Below, piece by piece: positions 22,935 to 29,224 of a DNA stretch of 29,224 bases. Position 1 is the first letter of the stretch, and the number at the start of each line of letters is the position of its first letter. Source of the DNA: CAZAGO01 sp964485045 (lineage in GTDB: Archaea > Nanobdellota > Nanobdellia > Pacearchaeales > GW2011-AR1); NCBI GenBank assembly GCA_964485045.1, contig CAZAGO010000008.1, positions 1 to 29,224 of the forward strand, written 5' to 3'. The notes below the pieces were generated by a model, which saw only the letters and a list, made by a program, of their open reading frames with translations, made no database searches and was not told the origin of the DNA. A program made the translations under genes and the position numbers.

Positions 22935-23606
22935 TTAGTATTTTTCTAAATCTTTTAGTATCTCTAGTATTTCTGGAACCATTTCTTCTGGAGGGCCTTT
23001 TATTTTTATATCTTTTAATGACTTTTTTTCTCTGTAAAAATTAATTAAGGGTTCTGTTTGTTCTTTATAAATTATTAATCTTTGTCTTACTGTTTCTTCA
23101 TTATCATCTTCTCTTTGAATTAATTCTTCTTGGCATTTATCACATTTTCCTTCTTTTAAGGGGTTCATTGGAGGCATTCTTATTCCTTCTTTATTTATAT
23201 CAGCAATATTGTATATTTCTCCGCACCCTTTACAAATTCTTCTTGCACATATTTTTTCTATTAGGATGTCTTCTGGAATTGAGAGGTTTAGAACAACATC
23301 AATTTCAGTTATTTCTTGAAGCATTTTTGCTTGAGGAAGTGTTCTTGGAAAGCCGTCTAAAATAAATCCTTTTTTACAATCTTCATAAGAAATTCTTTCT
23401 TTTAGAGTTTCCATAACAATTTCATCGGAAACTAATAATCCTTTAACCATGTATTCTTTGGCCTTTTTTCCTATCTCTGTTTCTTTTTTTATATGCTCTC
23501 TTAATAAGTCTCCAGTAGATATATGGGGAACATTCTTTTGAGGAGCTATCCTTTTTGAGTAAGTTCCTTTGCCTGATCCTGGAGGTCCTAAAAATATTTT
23601 TCTCAT
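22935..23606 (-). CDS. adk: Adenylate kinase (bacterial-type, zinc LID)
   Basis: A 223-residue adenylate kinase interconverting ATP, ADP and AMP. The P loop is GPPGSGKGTYSKR (7-19), the AMP-binding region is ISTGDLLREH, and DGFPRTLPQAKML is the nucleotide-binding segment. The LID domain carries four cysteines (CKGCGEIYN and GKCDKCQEE) for zinc, and REDDNEETVRQRL follows. This is the long bacterial/eukaryotic type, not the shorter archaeal AdkA type. It overlaps ndk by four bases (ATGA), so nucleotide mono- and diphosphate kinases are made together from the promoter upstream of ndk. Confidence 0.95.
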   Translation of the reverse strand: MRKIFLGPPGSGKGTYSKRIAPQKNVPHISTGDLLREHIKKETEIGKKAKEYMVKGLLVSDEIVMETLKERISYEDCKKGFILDGFPRTLPQAKMLQEITEIDVVLNLSIPEDILIEKICARRICKGCGEIYNIADINKEGIRMPPMNPLKEGKCDKCQEELIQREDDNEETVRQRLIIYKEQTEPLINFYREKKSLKDIKIKGPPEEMVPEILEILKDLEKY

Positions 23607-24052
23607 TCTACTAATTCTTCTTCAGAAAACCAAATTTTTATTTCTTTCTCACCATTATTTGGAGAGTCTGAAATATGAACAGCATTTTCAAATTGATTTG
23701 TTTTTGAATTAACCTTTCCATATTTTCCTCTAAGTGAATTAGGGTCTGCTTCATCAGGATTTGTTTTTCCTGCGTAAGCTCTCAATTTTTTTATAATATC
23801 CTCTCCCTTGTAAGCTATTGCGATTATAGAGTTAACATTATGATACTCCCCCATTAAATACCTAATTAAATCAGGGTAGAAGGGTTTTTCTTTGTGTTCT
23901 AAATAATGTTCTTCTACTAAATGCCTCTTCACATTTACTAATTTTAAACCAATCATTTTTAATCCTAAACGAGAGATGTCTTCTATTATGTGCCAACTGA
24001 GTCCCTTTACTATTGCATCAGGTTTGATTAAAACTAGACATTTTTCTTCCAT
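23603..24052 (-). CDS. ndk: Nucleoside diphosphate kinase
   Basis: A 149-residue NDK, which transfers the gamma phosphate of NTPs to NDPs through a phosphohistidine. LVLIKPDAIVKG (6-17) is the N-terminal signature, LRGKYGK a nucleotide-binding segment, and the catalytic His is in NAVHISDS, where most family members have N-x-x-H-G-S-D-S. The length is close to the family norm. It is the first gene of an ndk-adk pair, with a promoter shared with the divergent uracil-DNA glycosylase gene. Confidence 0.95.
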   Translation of the reverse strand: MEEKCLVLIKPDAIVKGLSWHIIEDISRLGLKMIGLKLVNVKRHLVEEHYLEHKEKPFYPDLIRYLMGEYHNVNSIIAIAYKGEDIIKKLRAYAGKTNPDEADPNSLRGKYGKVNSKTNQFENAVHISDSPNNGEKEIKIWFSEEELVE

Positions 24053-24072
24053 AGTTTATTCTTTACAATATA

Positions 24073-24082
24073 GTTTAAAAAG
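24073..24082. promoter_or_regulatory. Shared bidirectional TATA box between ndk and the UDG gene
   Basis: GTTTAAAAAG contains the palindromic core TTTAAA at 24074-24079, centred about 26 bases before the ATG at 24103 and about 25 before the ATG at 24052. With only 50 bases between the two starts, one TATA box appears to serve both directions. Confidence 0.55.
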
Positions 24083-24102
24083 TTTTATCTATTCTTTTTA
24101 AA

Positions 24103-24702
24103 ATGGAAGAACAAAATTATATTAAATTAGCAAAAGAAACAGAAATTTGTAAAAACTGTAAAAATATTGTGATTGGAAAAGGTAATGAAAAAGCAAATAT
24201 TCTTTTTGTAGGAGAGGCTCCAGGAAGAAATGAAGATGAACAAGGGATCCCTTTTGTAGGGAAGGCGGGAAAGAATTTAGATGAACTTTTGAGTAAGGTT
24301 GGTTTAAGTTTGAATGATATTTATATTACAAATATCTTAAAATGCCATCCTCCAGAAAATAGGGATCCTTCTCCAGAAGAAATAAAGGCTCATACTCCTT
24401 GGCTTTTGGAACAAATAAAAAGTATTCAACCAAAAGTGGTGTGTTCTTTGGGAAATTATGCTACAAAATTTTTTCTTTCAGAAGGAAAAATAGAGAAGAT
24501 GGATTCAAATGCAGGAATAACTTCTATTCATGGGAAAGTTAAATTTATAGAAATTGACGGATTAAAATTAAAATTAATTCCTCTTTTTCATCCAGCCGCA
24601 ATAATTTACAATCAGAGTATTCTTCCTTTATGGGAAAAGGATATGGAGATAGTAAAAAATGAAATAAAAAAGAGTCTTGAGCAAAAAGATTTATTTTTTT
24701 AA
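24103..24702 (+). CDS. Family 4 uracil-DNA glycosylase
   Basis: A 199-residue uracil-DNA glycosylase of the Fe-S type (UDGa), which removes uracil from DNA to start base-excision repair. Motif 1 is GEAPGRNEDEQG and the catalytic-loop motif later in the chain is HPAAIIYN. The four expected cluster cysteines are C16 and C19 (ICKNC), the cysteine in LKCHPPENRDP and the one in VVCSLGNY. The length is normal. It has a TATA box shared with ndk. Its last 12 bases overlap the convergent nop10 gene. Confidence 0.92.
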   Translation: MEEQNYIKLAKETEICKNCKNIVIGKGNEKANILFVGEAPGRNEDEQGIPFVGKAGKNLDELLSKVGLSLNDIYITNILKCHPPENRDPSPEEIKAHTPWLLEQIKSIQPKVVCSLGNYATKFFLSEGKIEKMDSNAGITSIHGKVKFIEIDGLKLKLIPLFHPAAIIYNQSILPLWEKDMEIVKNEIKKSLEQKDLFF

Positions 24703-24828
24703 ATTTTCCTTAACATCTTTTAAACGAATAAATTTATAGTGCGCATCTTTTGTTTTTTCTCCGCAAATTTTACAATACTCTTTTAATGTATATTTTGAGC
24801 ATTTATTGCATTTTTTTAAGAGAGGCAT
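24691..24828 (-). CDS. nop10: Ribosome biogenesis / H/ACA RNP protein Nop10
   Basis: A 45-residue zinc-ribbon protein. C7 and C10 (KKCNKC) and C19 and C22 (YCKICG) bind zinc, and KYTLKEYCKICGEKTKDAH matches the Nop10 core closely. Nop10 is a subunit of H/ACA guide RNP complexes that make pseudouridine in rRNA. The C-terminal linker of the family, SPEDPYxxYR, is replaced by the shorter YKFIRLKDVKENLKK, so it is a reduced member. It starts six bases after the Nudix gene, which itself lies downstream of the aIF2-alpha gene; aIF2-alpha and Nop10 are neighbours in many archaea. It overlaps the end of the convergent UDG gene by 12 bases. Confidence 0.82.
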   Translation of the reverse strand: MPLLKKCNKCSKYTLKEYCKICGEKTKDAHYKFIRLKDVKENLKK

Positions 24829-24834
24829 GATGTT

Positions 24835-25251
24835 CTAAACTAATTCTACTAAGAATTCTTTAAGCTTTCTATGGAAAGAAGTCGTGAAATATTTGTCTAT
24901 TTCTTTTGGGGAAATCCATTTGAGTTCAGCAAGATCTTTTCCAGCTTTTTCTTCTCCTTCAAAAACTTGAGTTAAGAAGTATATTCCAACTAAATTTGGC
25001 CTTTCTGGGTATGTTTTTGAAAAGATAGCCCCAAGGTTTTTTACAGTATATCCTGTTTTTTCCTTTAAACTTCTTTTAAGTGCTTGATCAACATCTTCTC
25101 CTATTTTTAACCTTCCTCCTGGAAAACACCATTCAAGATTTTTTATATAAGGATCATTTTCTCTTTTCCCTATGAGGATTCTTTTATTTACAGGATCAAA
25201 AACTATTCCCAAAACTACAACTTCAAAATTAGGAAGTTCGCTTTTTGTCAT
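24835..25251 (-). CDS. Nudix hydrolase-like protein with altered Nudix box
   Basis: A 138-residue Nudix-fold protein. The Nudix box, normally G-x5-E-x7-R-E-U-x-E-E-x-G-U, reads GGRLKIGEDVDQALKRSLKEKTG: the Glu of RE is Ser and the second Glu of EE is Lys, so only part of the metal site is left. GDP-mannose hydrolases show that altered boxes can be active, so activity is open. The frame extends to an ATG at 25263, but the TATA box centred near 25276 lies 25 bases before the internal ATG at 25251, the spacing used elsewhere here, so I chose 25251. It sits between aIF2-alpha and nop10. The substrate is unknown. Confidence 0.8.
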   Translation of the reverse strand: MTKSELPNFEVVVLGIVFDPVNKRILIGKRENDPYIKNLEWCFPGGRLKIGEDVDQALKRSLKEKTGYTVKNLGAIFSKTYPERPNLVGIYFLTQVFEGEEKAGKDLAELKWISPKEIDKYFTTSFHRKLKEFLVELV

Positions 25252-25270
25252 GAATTTAAGCATAAAACGT

Positions 25271-25282
25271 GTTATTTAAGCT
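25271..25282 (-). promoter_or_regulatory. TATA box that decides the Nudix start
   Basis: On the minus strand AGCTTAAATAAC, centred 25 bases before the ATG at 25251 and only 13-14 before the upstream ATG at 25263. It favours the shorter protein. Confidence 0.6.
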
Positions 25283-25312
25283 TTTTGTTTCTGAAGGTTT
25301 CAAGAATTATTT

Positions 25313-26026
25313 CTATTTTATTGCGAATTGAACCCCTTCTTGTTTCGCTTTTTTTTCTATCTCTTGTAAAATTATTCTAAGAGAATTATCTGCTTTTTTC
25401 AGTTCAATATCTTCTATTTTGATAGAATATCTTCCTCCGGAAAGGTATTTTATTTCCGCTTTGCCTTTTTCAGCAAAAACTCTTTTTATTTTATTCAATC
25501 CTTCTTCTGCGTTGCTTGTAAGCAATATTTCTTTTTTTATTTCAGCTTTTTTTTGTTTTTGATTTTTTAAAATATCTAGTATTTTCTTTGCATGTTCTTT
25601 TTCAAATATTTTATCTAGTTCTTTTGGGCTTTCTTTTGATTGGTGTAAAAATTCGTGTAATGAGTTATTTTGAGAATATATTTCTTTTATCTTTTTTTCT
25701 GCAAGTTCTTCTCCAAGGATTGTTTTTAAAATACTTTTAGAACTTTTTTCCTGGTTTTCTTGTTCTATAACTTCTTTTTGTTCTTTTTGCGTAACTCTTC
25801 TTAAGGATAAGTCTATTCTGTCCCCCGAAACTCTTAGAACCTTACAAGCAATCCTTTTTTTTGGGACAACGTAATCTCTTAGGTTTCTTATTCTTCCAGG
25901 AGCGATTTCGCTCATTATTATTCCACCTTCTCCGTTTCCATCAATTTTCACAAAAACTACTGTTCCAACAATTCTATCTACTGTACAGAGTACAATATCT
26001 CCTGGTTCTAAGGTGTTATTATTCAT
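25313..26026 (-). CDS. eif2a: Translation initiation factor aIF2 alpha subunit
   Basis: A 237-residue protein matching archaeal IF2-alpha, part of the aIF2 trimer that delivers initiator tRNA to the ribosome. Residues 8-80 form the S1-type OB fold (GDIVLCTVDRIVGTVVFVKI, GGIIMSEIAPGRIRNLRDYV, RIDLSLRRV). A helical middle domain follows (about 95-160) and then the alpha/beta C-terminal domain (AEIKYLSGGRYSIKIEDIEL). The length is slightly below that of many archaeal homologues. A TATA-like box just upstream, overlapping the end of the DHH gene, may give it its own promoter. Confidence 0.9.
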   Translation of the reverse strand: MNNNTLEPGDIVLCTVDRIVGTVVFVKIDGNGEGGIIMSEIAPGRIRNLRDYVVPKKRIACKVLRVSGDRIDLSLRRVTQKEQKEVIEQENQEKSSKSILKTILGEELAEKKIKEIYSQNNSLHEFLHQSKESPKELDKIFEKEHAKKILDILKNQKQKKAEIKKEILLTSNAEEGLNKIKRVFAEKGKAEIKYLSGGRYSIKIEDIELKKADNSLRIILQEIEKKAKQEGVQFAIK

Positions 26027-26048
26027 AATCTATGTAGAAATTAAAGGG

Positions 26049-26056
26049 TTTTAAAT
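26049..26056 (-). promoter_or_regulatory. TATA-like box for aIF2 alpha
   Basis: On the minus strand ATTTAAAA, centred about 26 bases before the ATG at 26026. It overlaps the stop region of the upstream DHH gene, so it could provide an internal operon promoter. Confidence 0.45.
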
Positions 26057-27424
26057 GTTATTAGTTTCTTTTTTGTAATTTTGTGGTTGTATTTTGATAA
26101 ATTCTATTTCCAGGTTCTTTTTCAAAATTTCTATAAATTCTTGTTCTTTTTCTTTTGGAATAAGACATCCTGCAGCAAATTCATGCCCTCCTACTTCTCC
26201 CCCAATTGTTGCTATAACTCTTGTTAAAATTTCTCTTACATTTCTTCCATTTTTTCCAACAGTTCTTGAGGAAACTTTTATTTTTGTTTCATCTCTAGCA
26301 AGAGTAGTAATTATTGTTCCTTCTTCATATATTGCAGAATTAGAAATAATACTTGCAACAGTTCCAATTATTGCATCTTGAACTTGATCTTTTGTATTTA
26401 TAATTACAAACCCTTTTCCAGTAACCTTTTCAGTTTCAGACACATATTTGAGAGCTGAAAGAATATTTTGCCTATGTTTTACATGTAGAGTATCTGCTCT
26501 TTTTTTTATCTTATTTATTTCCATACAAAATAAAAGTGCAGTCCCAGATTCTCCATATCTAGAGCAAGCATTTATTTTAGCACTTATTTCTCTAGCATCT
26601 TCTAATTTATTAAAAAATTTTATTAAAAATATATCTCCAACTATTTCTTTTGTTTTAACTTTTGGGTTTCTAAGCATTATTGCTGTTATGAGTTTTTCCA
26701 TTTCTTCTTCATTTAATTCTATTAAACTTTTACATTTCCCATTATCCGATTTAATATTCACTTCTCTTAAAAGTTCTAAAACTCCCTGAGGGTTTCCTGT
26801 TACTTCTGGAATATAAGGTTGAGAACTATATTCTAAAACTCTATTTAAGGGCCTTGTGGAAGGGTATATCAGAAGCCCTCTTTTTCTTTTTATTTCTCCT
26901 TCTTCTAAGATTCCATTATTAATTTTATCAATTTCTTTTTCTAAAGTATCCCCAATCATTCCAAGGATTGCTAATTTTGCAAATTTTTTGTTTTCATTTG
27001 AAATACTTTTACAAAAAAGATAAGTCAAACAAGAAGCGCTTATTTTTTGTTTATCATACATTTCAGAATTTAAAACATATACATTTTTTGGAATCTTTTG
27101 AACAACTTCATGATGGTCTATTATAAATACATCTTTGAATCCTTCTTTTTCCAAGTAATCCAATGCGTTTGAACCCAAATCTAAGAAGATTATTACTTTC
27201 TCTTTTGGTAGTGTTGAGAGATATTCTTCATTTAAATTTTTTAAGATTTTTACCGAAAATTTTATATCAAGAGATTTTAGTGTTTGAATCATAATTGCTG
27301 CAGAACTTATTCCATCAGTATCAAAGTGACTTACAACAATTACTTCTTTTTCTTTTGATTTTTCAATAAACTTTTCACGAATAAAATCTATTTCTTTTTC
27401 AAAAGAATTTTCCCTCTTTTCCAT
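26051..27424 (-). CDS. Archaeal RecJ/GAN-like DHH-family nuclease
   Basis: A 457-residue DHH-superfamily phosphoesterase. VVSHFDTDGISSAAIM (about 30-45) holds the DxD motif, IIFLDLGSNAL a further acidic motif, and VFIIDHHEVV the DHH motif. The C-terminal DHHA1-like domain has ATIGGEVGGHEFAAGCLI. Archaeal members of this type act as single-strand-specific exonucleases (RecJ-like, including the GINS-associated nuclease GAN that joins the replicative helicase complex). The gene lies between the uS15 and aIF2-alpha genes; a uS15-RecJ pairing recurs in archaea, as I recall. Whether this copy binds GINS cannot be told from sequence. Confidence 0.85.
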   Translation of the reverse strand: MEKRENSFEKEIDFIREKFIEKSKEKEVIVVSHFDTDGISSAAIMIQTLKSLDIKFSVKILKNLNEEYLSTLPKEKVIIFLDLGSNALDYLEKEGFKDVFIIDHHEVVQKIPKNVYVLNSEMYDKQKISASCLTYLFCKSISNENKKFAKLAILGMIGDTLEKEIDKINNGILEEGEIKRKRGLLIYPSTRPLNRVLEYSSQPYIPEVTGNPQGVLELLREVNIKSDNGKCKSLIELNEEEMEKLITAIMLRNPKVKTKEIVGDIFLIKFFNKLEDAREISAKINACSRYGESGTALLFCMEINKIKKRADTLHVKHRQNILSALKYVSETEKVTGKGFVIINTKDQVQDAIIGTVASIISNSAIYEEGTIITTLARDETKIKVSSRTVGKNGRNVREILTRVIATIGGEVGGHEFAAGCLIPKEKEQEFIEILKKNLEIEFIKIQPQNYKKETNNI

Positions 27425-27442
27425 TTTTTCTAAAAAATATCC

Positions 27443-27808
27443 CTATTTAGAAATTTTCAAATATTTTTTGATTTTTCTTACTTGAGAAAATATTCTATCT
27501 TTTTCTCTCATAGATCTTTTATCTTGAGCATTTTTTGCGTAATGTTTTTTTATTCTTTCAAGTTTTTCTTCAGTATTTTTTAATTCTGGGCAAATGTATT
27601 TGTTTCCCAATATTTTAGATATTTTTTTGTTATATTCTTTTGGATGAATTCCTTGTTTTCTTAGCAATTCTCCTATCTTTTCTGCAGTCATTCCATTTTC
27701 TCCAAGTTCTAATACTTTTTTTTCATATTCTTCTTGAGAAATCTTTTTAGCAGGTTCTGAATTTTCTTTAATATCTTCTTTTTCTTCAGCAATTTTTTTT
27801 GAAGCCAT
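27443..27808 (-). CDS. rps15: Small-subunit ribosomal protein uS15
   Basis: A 121-residue protein matching archaeal uS15, a 30S protein that binds the central domain of 16S rRNA. After a charged N-terminal segment (KKIAEEKEDIKENSEPAKK), unlike the family's usual basic start, the conserved part is VLELGENGMTAEKIGELLRK, QGIHPKEYNKKISKILGNKY, then KNTEEKLERIKKHYAKNAQDKRS in two pieces and VRKIKKYLKIS at the end. The protein is short for an archaeal uS15 and the N-terminus is divergent. A TATA box is centred about 26 bases before the start. Confidence 0.85.
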   Translation of the reverse strand: MASKKIAEEKEDIKENSEPAKKISQEEYEKKVLELGENGMTAEKIGELLRKQGIHPKEYNKKISKILGNKYICPELKNTEEKLERIKKHYAKNAQDKRSMREKDRIFSQVRKIKKYLKISK

Positions 27809-27830
27809 TTTATTAAGTATAACAGTTGTT

Positions 27831-27840
27831 TTTTAAATCT
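27831..27840 (-). promoter_or_regulatory. TATA box for uS15
   Basis: On the minus strand AGATTTAAAA, centred about 26 bases before the ATG at 27808. Confidence 0.55.
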
Positions 27841-27867
27841 TTGCTCTTATTTTTTATTTAATTGAAA

Positions 27868-27880
27868 GATATTTAAATGC
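27868..27880 (+). promoter_or_regulatory. TATA box for the MinD-like gene
   Basis: GATATTTAAATGC centred about 25 bases before the ATG at 27899; the uS15 promoter lies back to back, some 40 bases away. Confidence 0.6.
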
Positions 27881-27898
27881 ATCTATTTTATTTAATCT

Positions 27899-28693
27899 AT
27901 GGTTAGATCCATAGGGATAATTTCTCTTAAAGGGGGTGTAGGAAAGACTTCTAGTACTCTTTCTCTTGGAAAGGCTATTGCCGATTTAGGAAAAAAAGTG
28001 CTTTTAGTAGATGCTAATTTTTCTGCTCCAAATTTAGGCATCCATTTAAAGTTAATAGAACCCGAAATAACTTTGCATCATGTTCTTGGAAGAAAAAATA
28101 ATATTTCTGAAGCAATTCAATCTATAGGAAATATTGATATTCTTCCTTCTTCTATCTTTTCAGAGATAAAGATAAATCCTATGAAATTAAGGGAAGTTTT
28201 AAGGCCCCTTAGAAAAAAGTATGATTTTATCTTAATTGATTCTTCACCTTCGTTAAATGAGGAATCTCTTTCTGCAATTTTTGCTTCTGATGAATTGTTT
28301 GTCGTTTCAACTCCTGATCATCCCACTTTAGGAATGACTATAAAAGCAATCGTTACTGCTAGAAAGCATGGAGCAAATGTTTCAGGAATAATTCTGAATA
28401 AAGTTTATGGAAAAAGTTTTGAGATTTCTTCTTTAGATGTAGAAAAAACTGCAGGGGTTCCAGTTATGGCTGCAATACCTTATGATACTGATTTTTTAAG
28501 AGCTGTTTCTAATTTTAGTTCTTTTTTTGAACATAGCCCAAATTCTTTAGGAGGAAAAGAGTATAGAAAACTTGCAGAAATACTGACCGGTGAAAAAAGA
28601 AATAATTTTATCTCTTTTGTAGACATTTTTAGGTCATTTCCAAGATTACAAGATGTCAATAGGGAAATATATTATGAGAGGGTTTTTGGATAA
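27899..28693 (+). CDS. MinD/ParA-family ATPase
   Basis: A 264-residue P-loop ATPase. The deviant Walker A motif SLKGGVGKTSS (9-19) with its signature lysine, VLLVDANFSAPNLG as the A' motif and FILIDSSPSLNEES as Walker B place it in the MinD/ParA group, whose members position proteins, chromosomes or cell-division machinery. Compared with bacterial MinD it has a short C-terminal extension (FVDIFRSFPRLQDVNREIYY) that might form an amphipathic helix for membrane contact. No MinE, ParB or chemotaxis gene adjoins it, so the cargo is unknown. It has its own TATA box and is followed by the tRNA-Gln gene. Confidence 0.85.
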   Translation: MVRSIGIISLKGGVGKTSSTLSLGKAIADLGKKVLLVDANFSAPNLGIHLKLIEPEITLHHVLGRKNNISEAIQSIGNIDILPSSIFSEIKINPMKLREVLRPLRKKYDFILIDSSPSLNEESLSAIFASDELFVVSTPDHPTLGMTIKAIVTARKHGANVSGIILNKVYGKSFEISSLDVEKTAGVPVMAAIPYDTDFLRAVSNFSSFFEHSPNSLGGKEYRKLAEILTGEKRNNFISFVDIFRSFPRLQDVNREIYYERVFG

Positions 28694-28744
28694 GCAAAAC
28701 CCTTAAAAACAAATTTCTATTCCCATTTTTGATATAGTATATTT

Positions 28745-28859
28745 AGCCCCATAGTACAGCGGTCAAGTATACGGCCCTTTGGAGTAAGATGCAGGCATCT
28801 TTCACTCATTGTGATTACGAAGAGAGGCCGGGACCCAGGTTCGAATCCTGGTGGGGCTA
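28745..28859 (+). tRNA. tRNA-Gln (UUG) with a 42-nt intron
   Basis: The acceptor stem AGCCCCA pairs with TGGGGCT at 28852-28858, with A at 28859 as discriminator. The D stem GTAC pairs with GTAT, the anticodon stem CGGCC (28772-28776) pairs with GGCCG (28826-28830), and the T arm is CCAGG-TTCGAAT-CCTGG. The loop CTTTGGA gives anticodon TTG. An A1-U72 pair is typical of archaeal tRNA-Gln. The exons add up to 73 nt with an intron near position 37/38; the 3' CCA is not encoded. Confidence 0.9.
28783..28824 (+). other. Intron within tRNA-Gln
   Basis: The 42-nt length is fixed by restoring a seven-base anticodon loop; boundaries can shift by one or two bases because flanking bases repeat. Inside it, GTAA (28784-28787) pairs with TTAC (28815-28818), closing a three-way junction with two hairpins: GATG-CAGG-CATC and TCAC-TCATT-GTGA. 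The expected bulge-helix-bulge splice motif is not in canonical register. Confidence 0.75.
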
Positions 28860-28942
28860 TTAAATCTGATTTGAACCATTTAAATTCAAAAATATTTCTT
28901 TTAAGATGTAATTTGTGTTAAATTAAGGTGAATAGTTTAGAA

Positions 28943-29104
28943 TTATAATTTTATACCTAAATCTTGAGCACTTTTCATCTTTTTATCATGTTGGTCTAAT
29001 CTTCCTGCATTAAGACAATCAAAACAAATATGAATTGTTCCGTCTTTTTCTTTTATTCTTCTTTCTCCTTTACACTTTGGGCAATCGTATTCTTCTTCAC
29101 TCAT
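28943..29104 (-). CDS. Small zinc-ribbon protein
   Basis: A 53-residue protein. C8 and C11 (DCPKCKG) and C27 and C30 (ICFDCLNAG) form a four-cysteine zinc ribbon; the rest is charged (RRIKEKDG and RLDQHDKKMKSAQDLGIKL). I do not recognise a named family. A TATA box, GCTTAAATAAGG on the minus strand, is centred 25 bases before the ATG, which supports it as an expressed gene. Zinc ribbons of this size often bind RNA, DNA or translation/transcription partners, but nothing in the sequence fixes the role. Confidence 0.75.
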   Translation of the reverse strand: MSEEEYDCPKCKGERRIKEKDGTIHICFDCLNAGRLDQHDKKMKSAQDLGIKL

Positions 29105-29123
29105 AGTTTTTTTAATATTCTTC

Positions 29124-29134
29124 CTTATTTAAGC
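29124..29134 (-). promoter_or_regulatory. TATA box for the small zinc-ribbon gene
   Basis: GCTTAAATAAG on the minus strand, centred 25 bases before the ATG at 29104. Confidence 0.55.
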
Positions 29135-29210
29135 ATTTGGTAATTGAACCATTATCTTTTTTTAAAATCTAGTGTTTATATCTTCCTCTTTTTTTGAGTT
29201 TACGAAAGAA

Positions 29211-29224
29211 ATGGAAGGTACTTT
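29211..29224 (+). CDS. Possible start of a gene cut by the window edge
   Basis: An ATG at 29211 begins a frame reading M-E-G-T before the window ends. A TATA-like stretch, GTTTATATC, lies at 29174-29182, about 33 bases upstream. Four codons are too few to identify a product, so this is a tentative partial gene. Confidence 0.3.

Noticed and set aside
26094..26789. Plus-strand frames opposite the DHH nuclease gene
   Set aside because: Antisense shadows; the minus frame carries all DHH and DHHA1 motifs.
28819..28821. GAA as the 3' bulge of a canonical bulge-helix-bulge
   Set aside because: Cutting there leaves an 11-base anticodon loop; the exon border must be near 28825.
28745..28859. Calling the tRNA as tRNA-Glu
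   Set aside because: The loop CTTTGGA places TTG at positions 34-36 and the A1-U72 pair fits archaeal tRNA-Gln.

Overview
The window is very AT-rich and archaeal. It encodes RadA, an RPA-like single-strand binding protein, aEF-1beta, aIF2-alpha, Nop10, uS15 and an archaeal RecJ/GAN-type DHH nuclease. It also has an intron-containing tRNA-Gln, and TATA boxes about 25 bases before many start codons, which implies mostly leaderless mRNAs. The small divergent proteins, bacterial-type adenylate kinase and degenerate HIT protein suggest a DPANN archaeon (Pacearchaeota/Woesearchaeota-like). That placement is inference.

Layout. 1-971: a HIT-like protein and aEF-1beta, minus strand. 1092-2228: a type A24 prepilin peptidase-like membrane protein. 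2269-5603: a His-Xaa-Ser (Hxs) peptide-maturation operon made of HxsD, a second short HxsD-like protein, radical SAM maturase HxsB, a 94-residue HxsA-like precursor ending in eight tandem H-x-S triplets, and a membrane-anchored Cys-rich protein. 5676-7361: a radical SAM/methyltransferase fusion. 7368-18024 (minus): a tightly packed nine-gene operon with seven more radical SAM proteins, a TPR protein and a DUF483-like Cys protein; the DUF483-like domain is also fused to two of the radical SAM proteins. 18089-20389: a divergent large Cys-rich, PKD-containing membrane-anchored surface protein. 20459-29224: housekeeping genes (RPA, YdjM-like membrane protein, RadA, Adk, Ndk, uracil-DNA glycosylase, Nop10, Nudix, aIF2-alpha, DHH nuclease, uS15, MinD-like ATPase, tRNA-Gln, a small zinc ribbon protein). 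No gene-free stretch exceeds 300 bases.

The striking part is 2.2-20.4 kb, with nine radical SAM proteins in about 15 kb. The Hxs operon has an evident substrate (HxsA) but no gene I can firmly call HxsC, the second radical SAM protein of the described Hxs system. Most of the neighbouring radical SAM paralogs share an auxiliary-cluster signature (P-x-C, then C-x2-C-x5-C-x-G, then a Y...G..E[FL].P tail) and an H[DN].[LI]....(G/N)SF.[QE]T motif. I propose that the region is an expanded peptide- or protein-modification locus acting on HxsA and perhaps on the Cys-rich surface proteins. The maturation chemistry, the substrates of the minus-strand operon and the role of the DUF483-like domain cannot be read from sequence alone.
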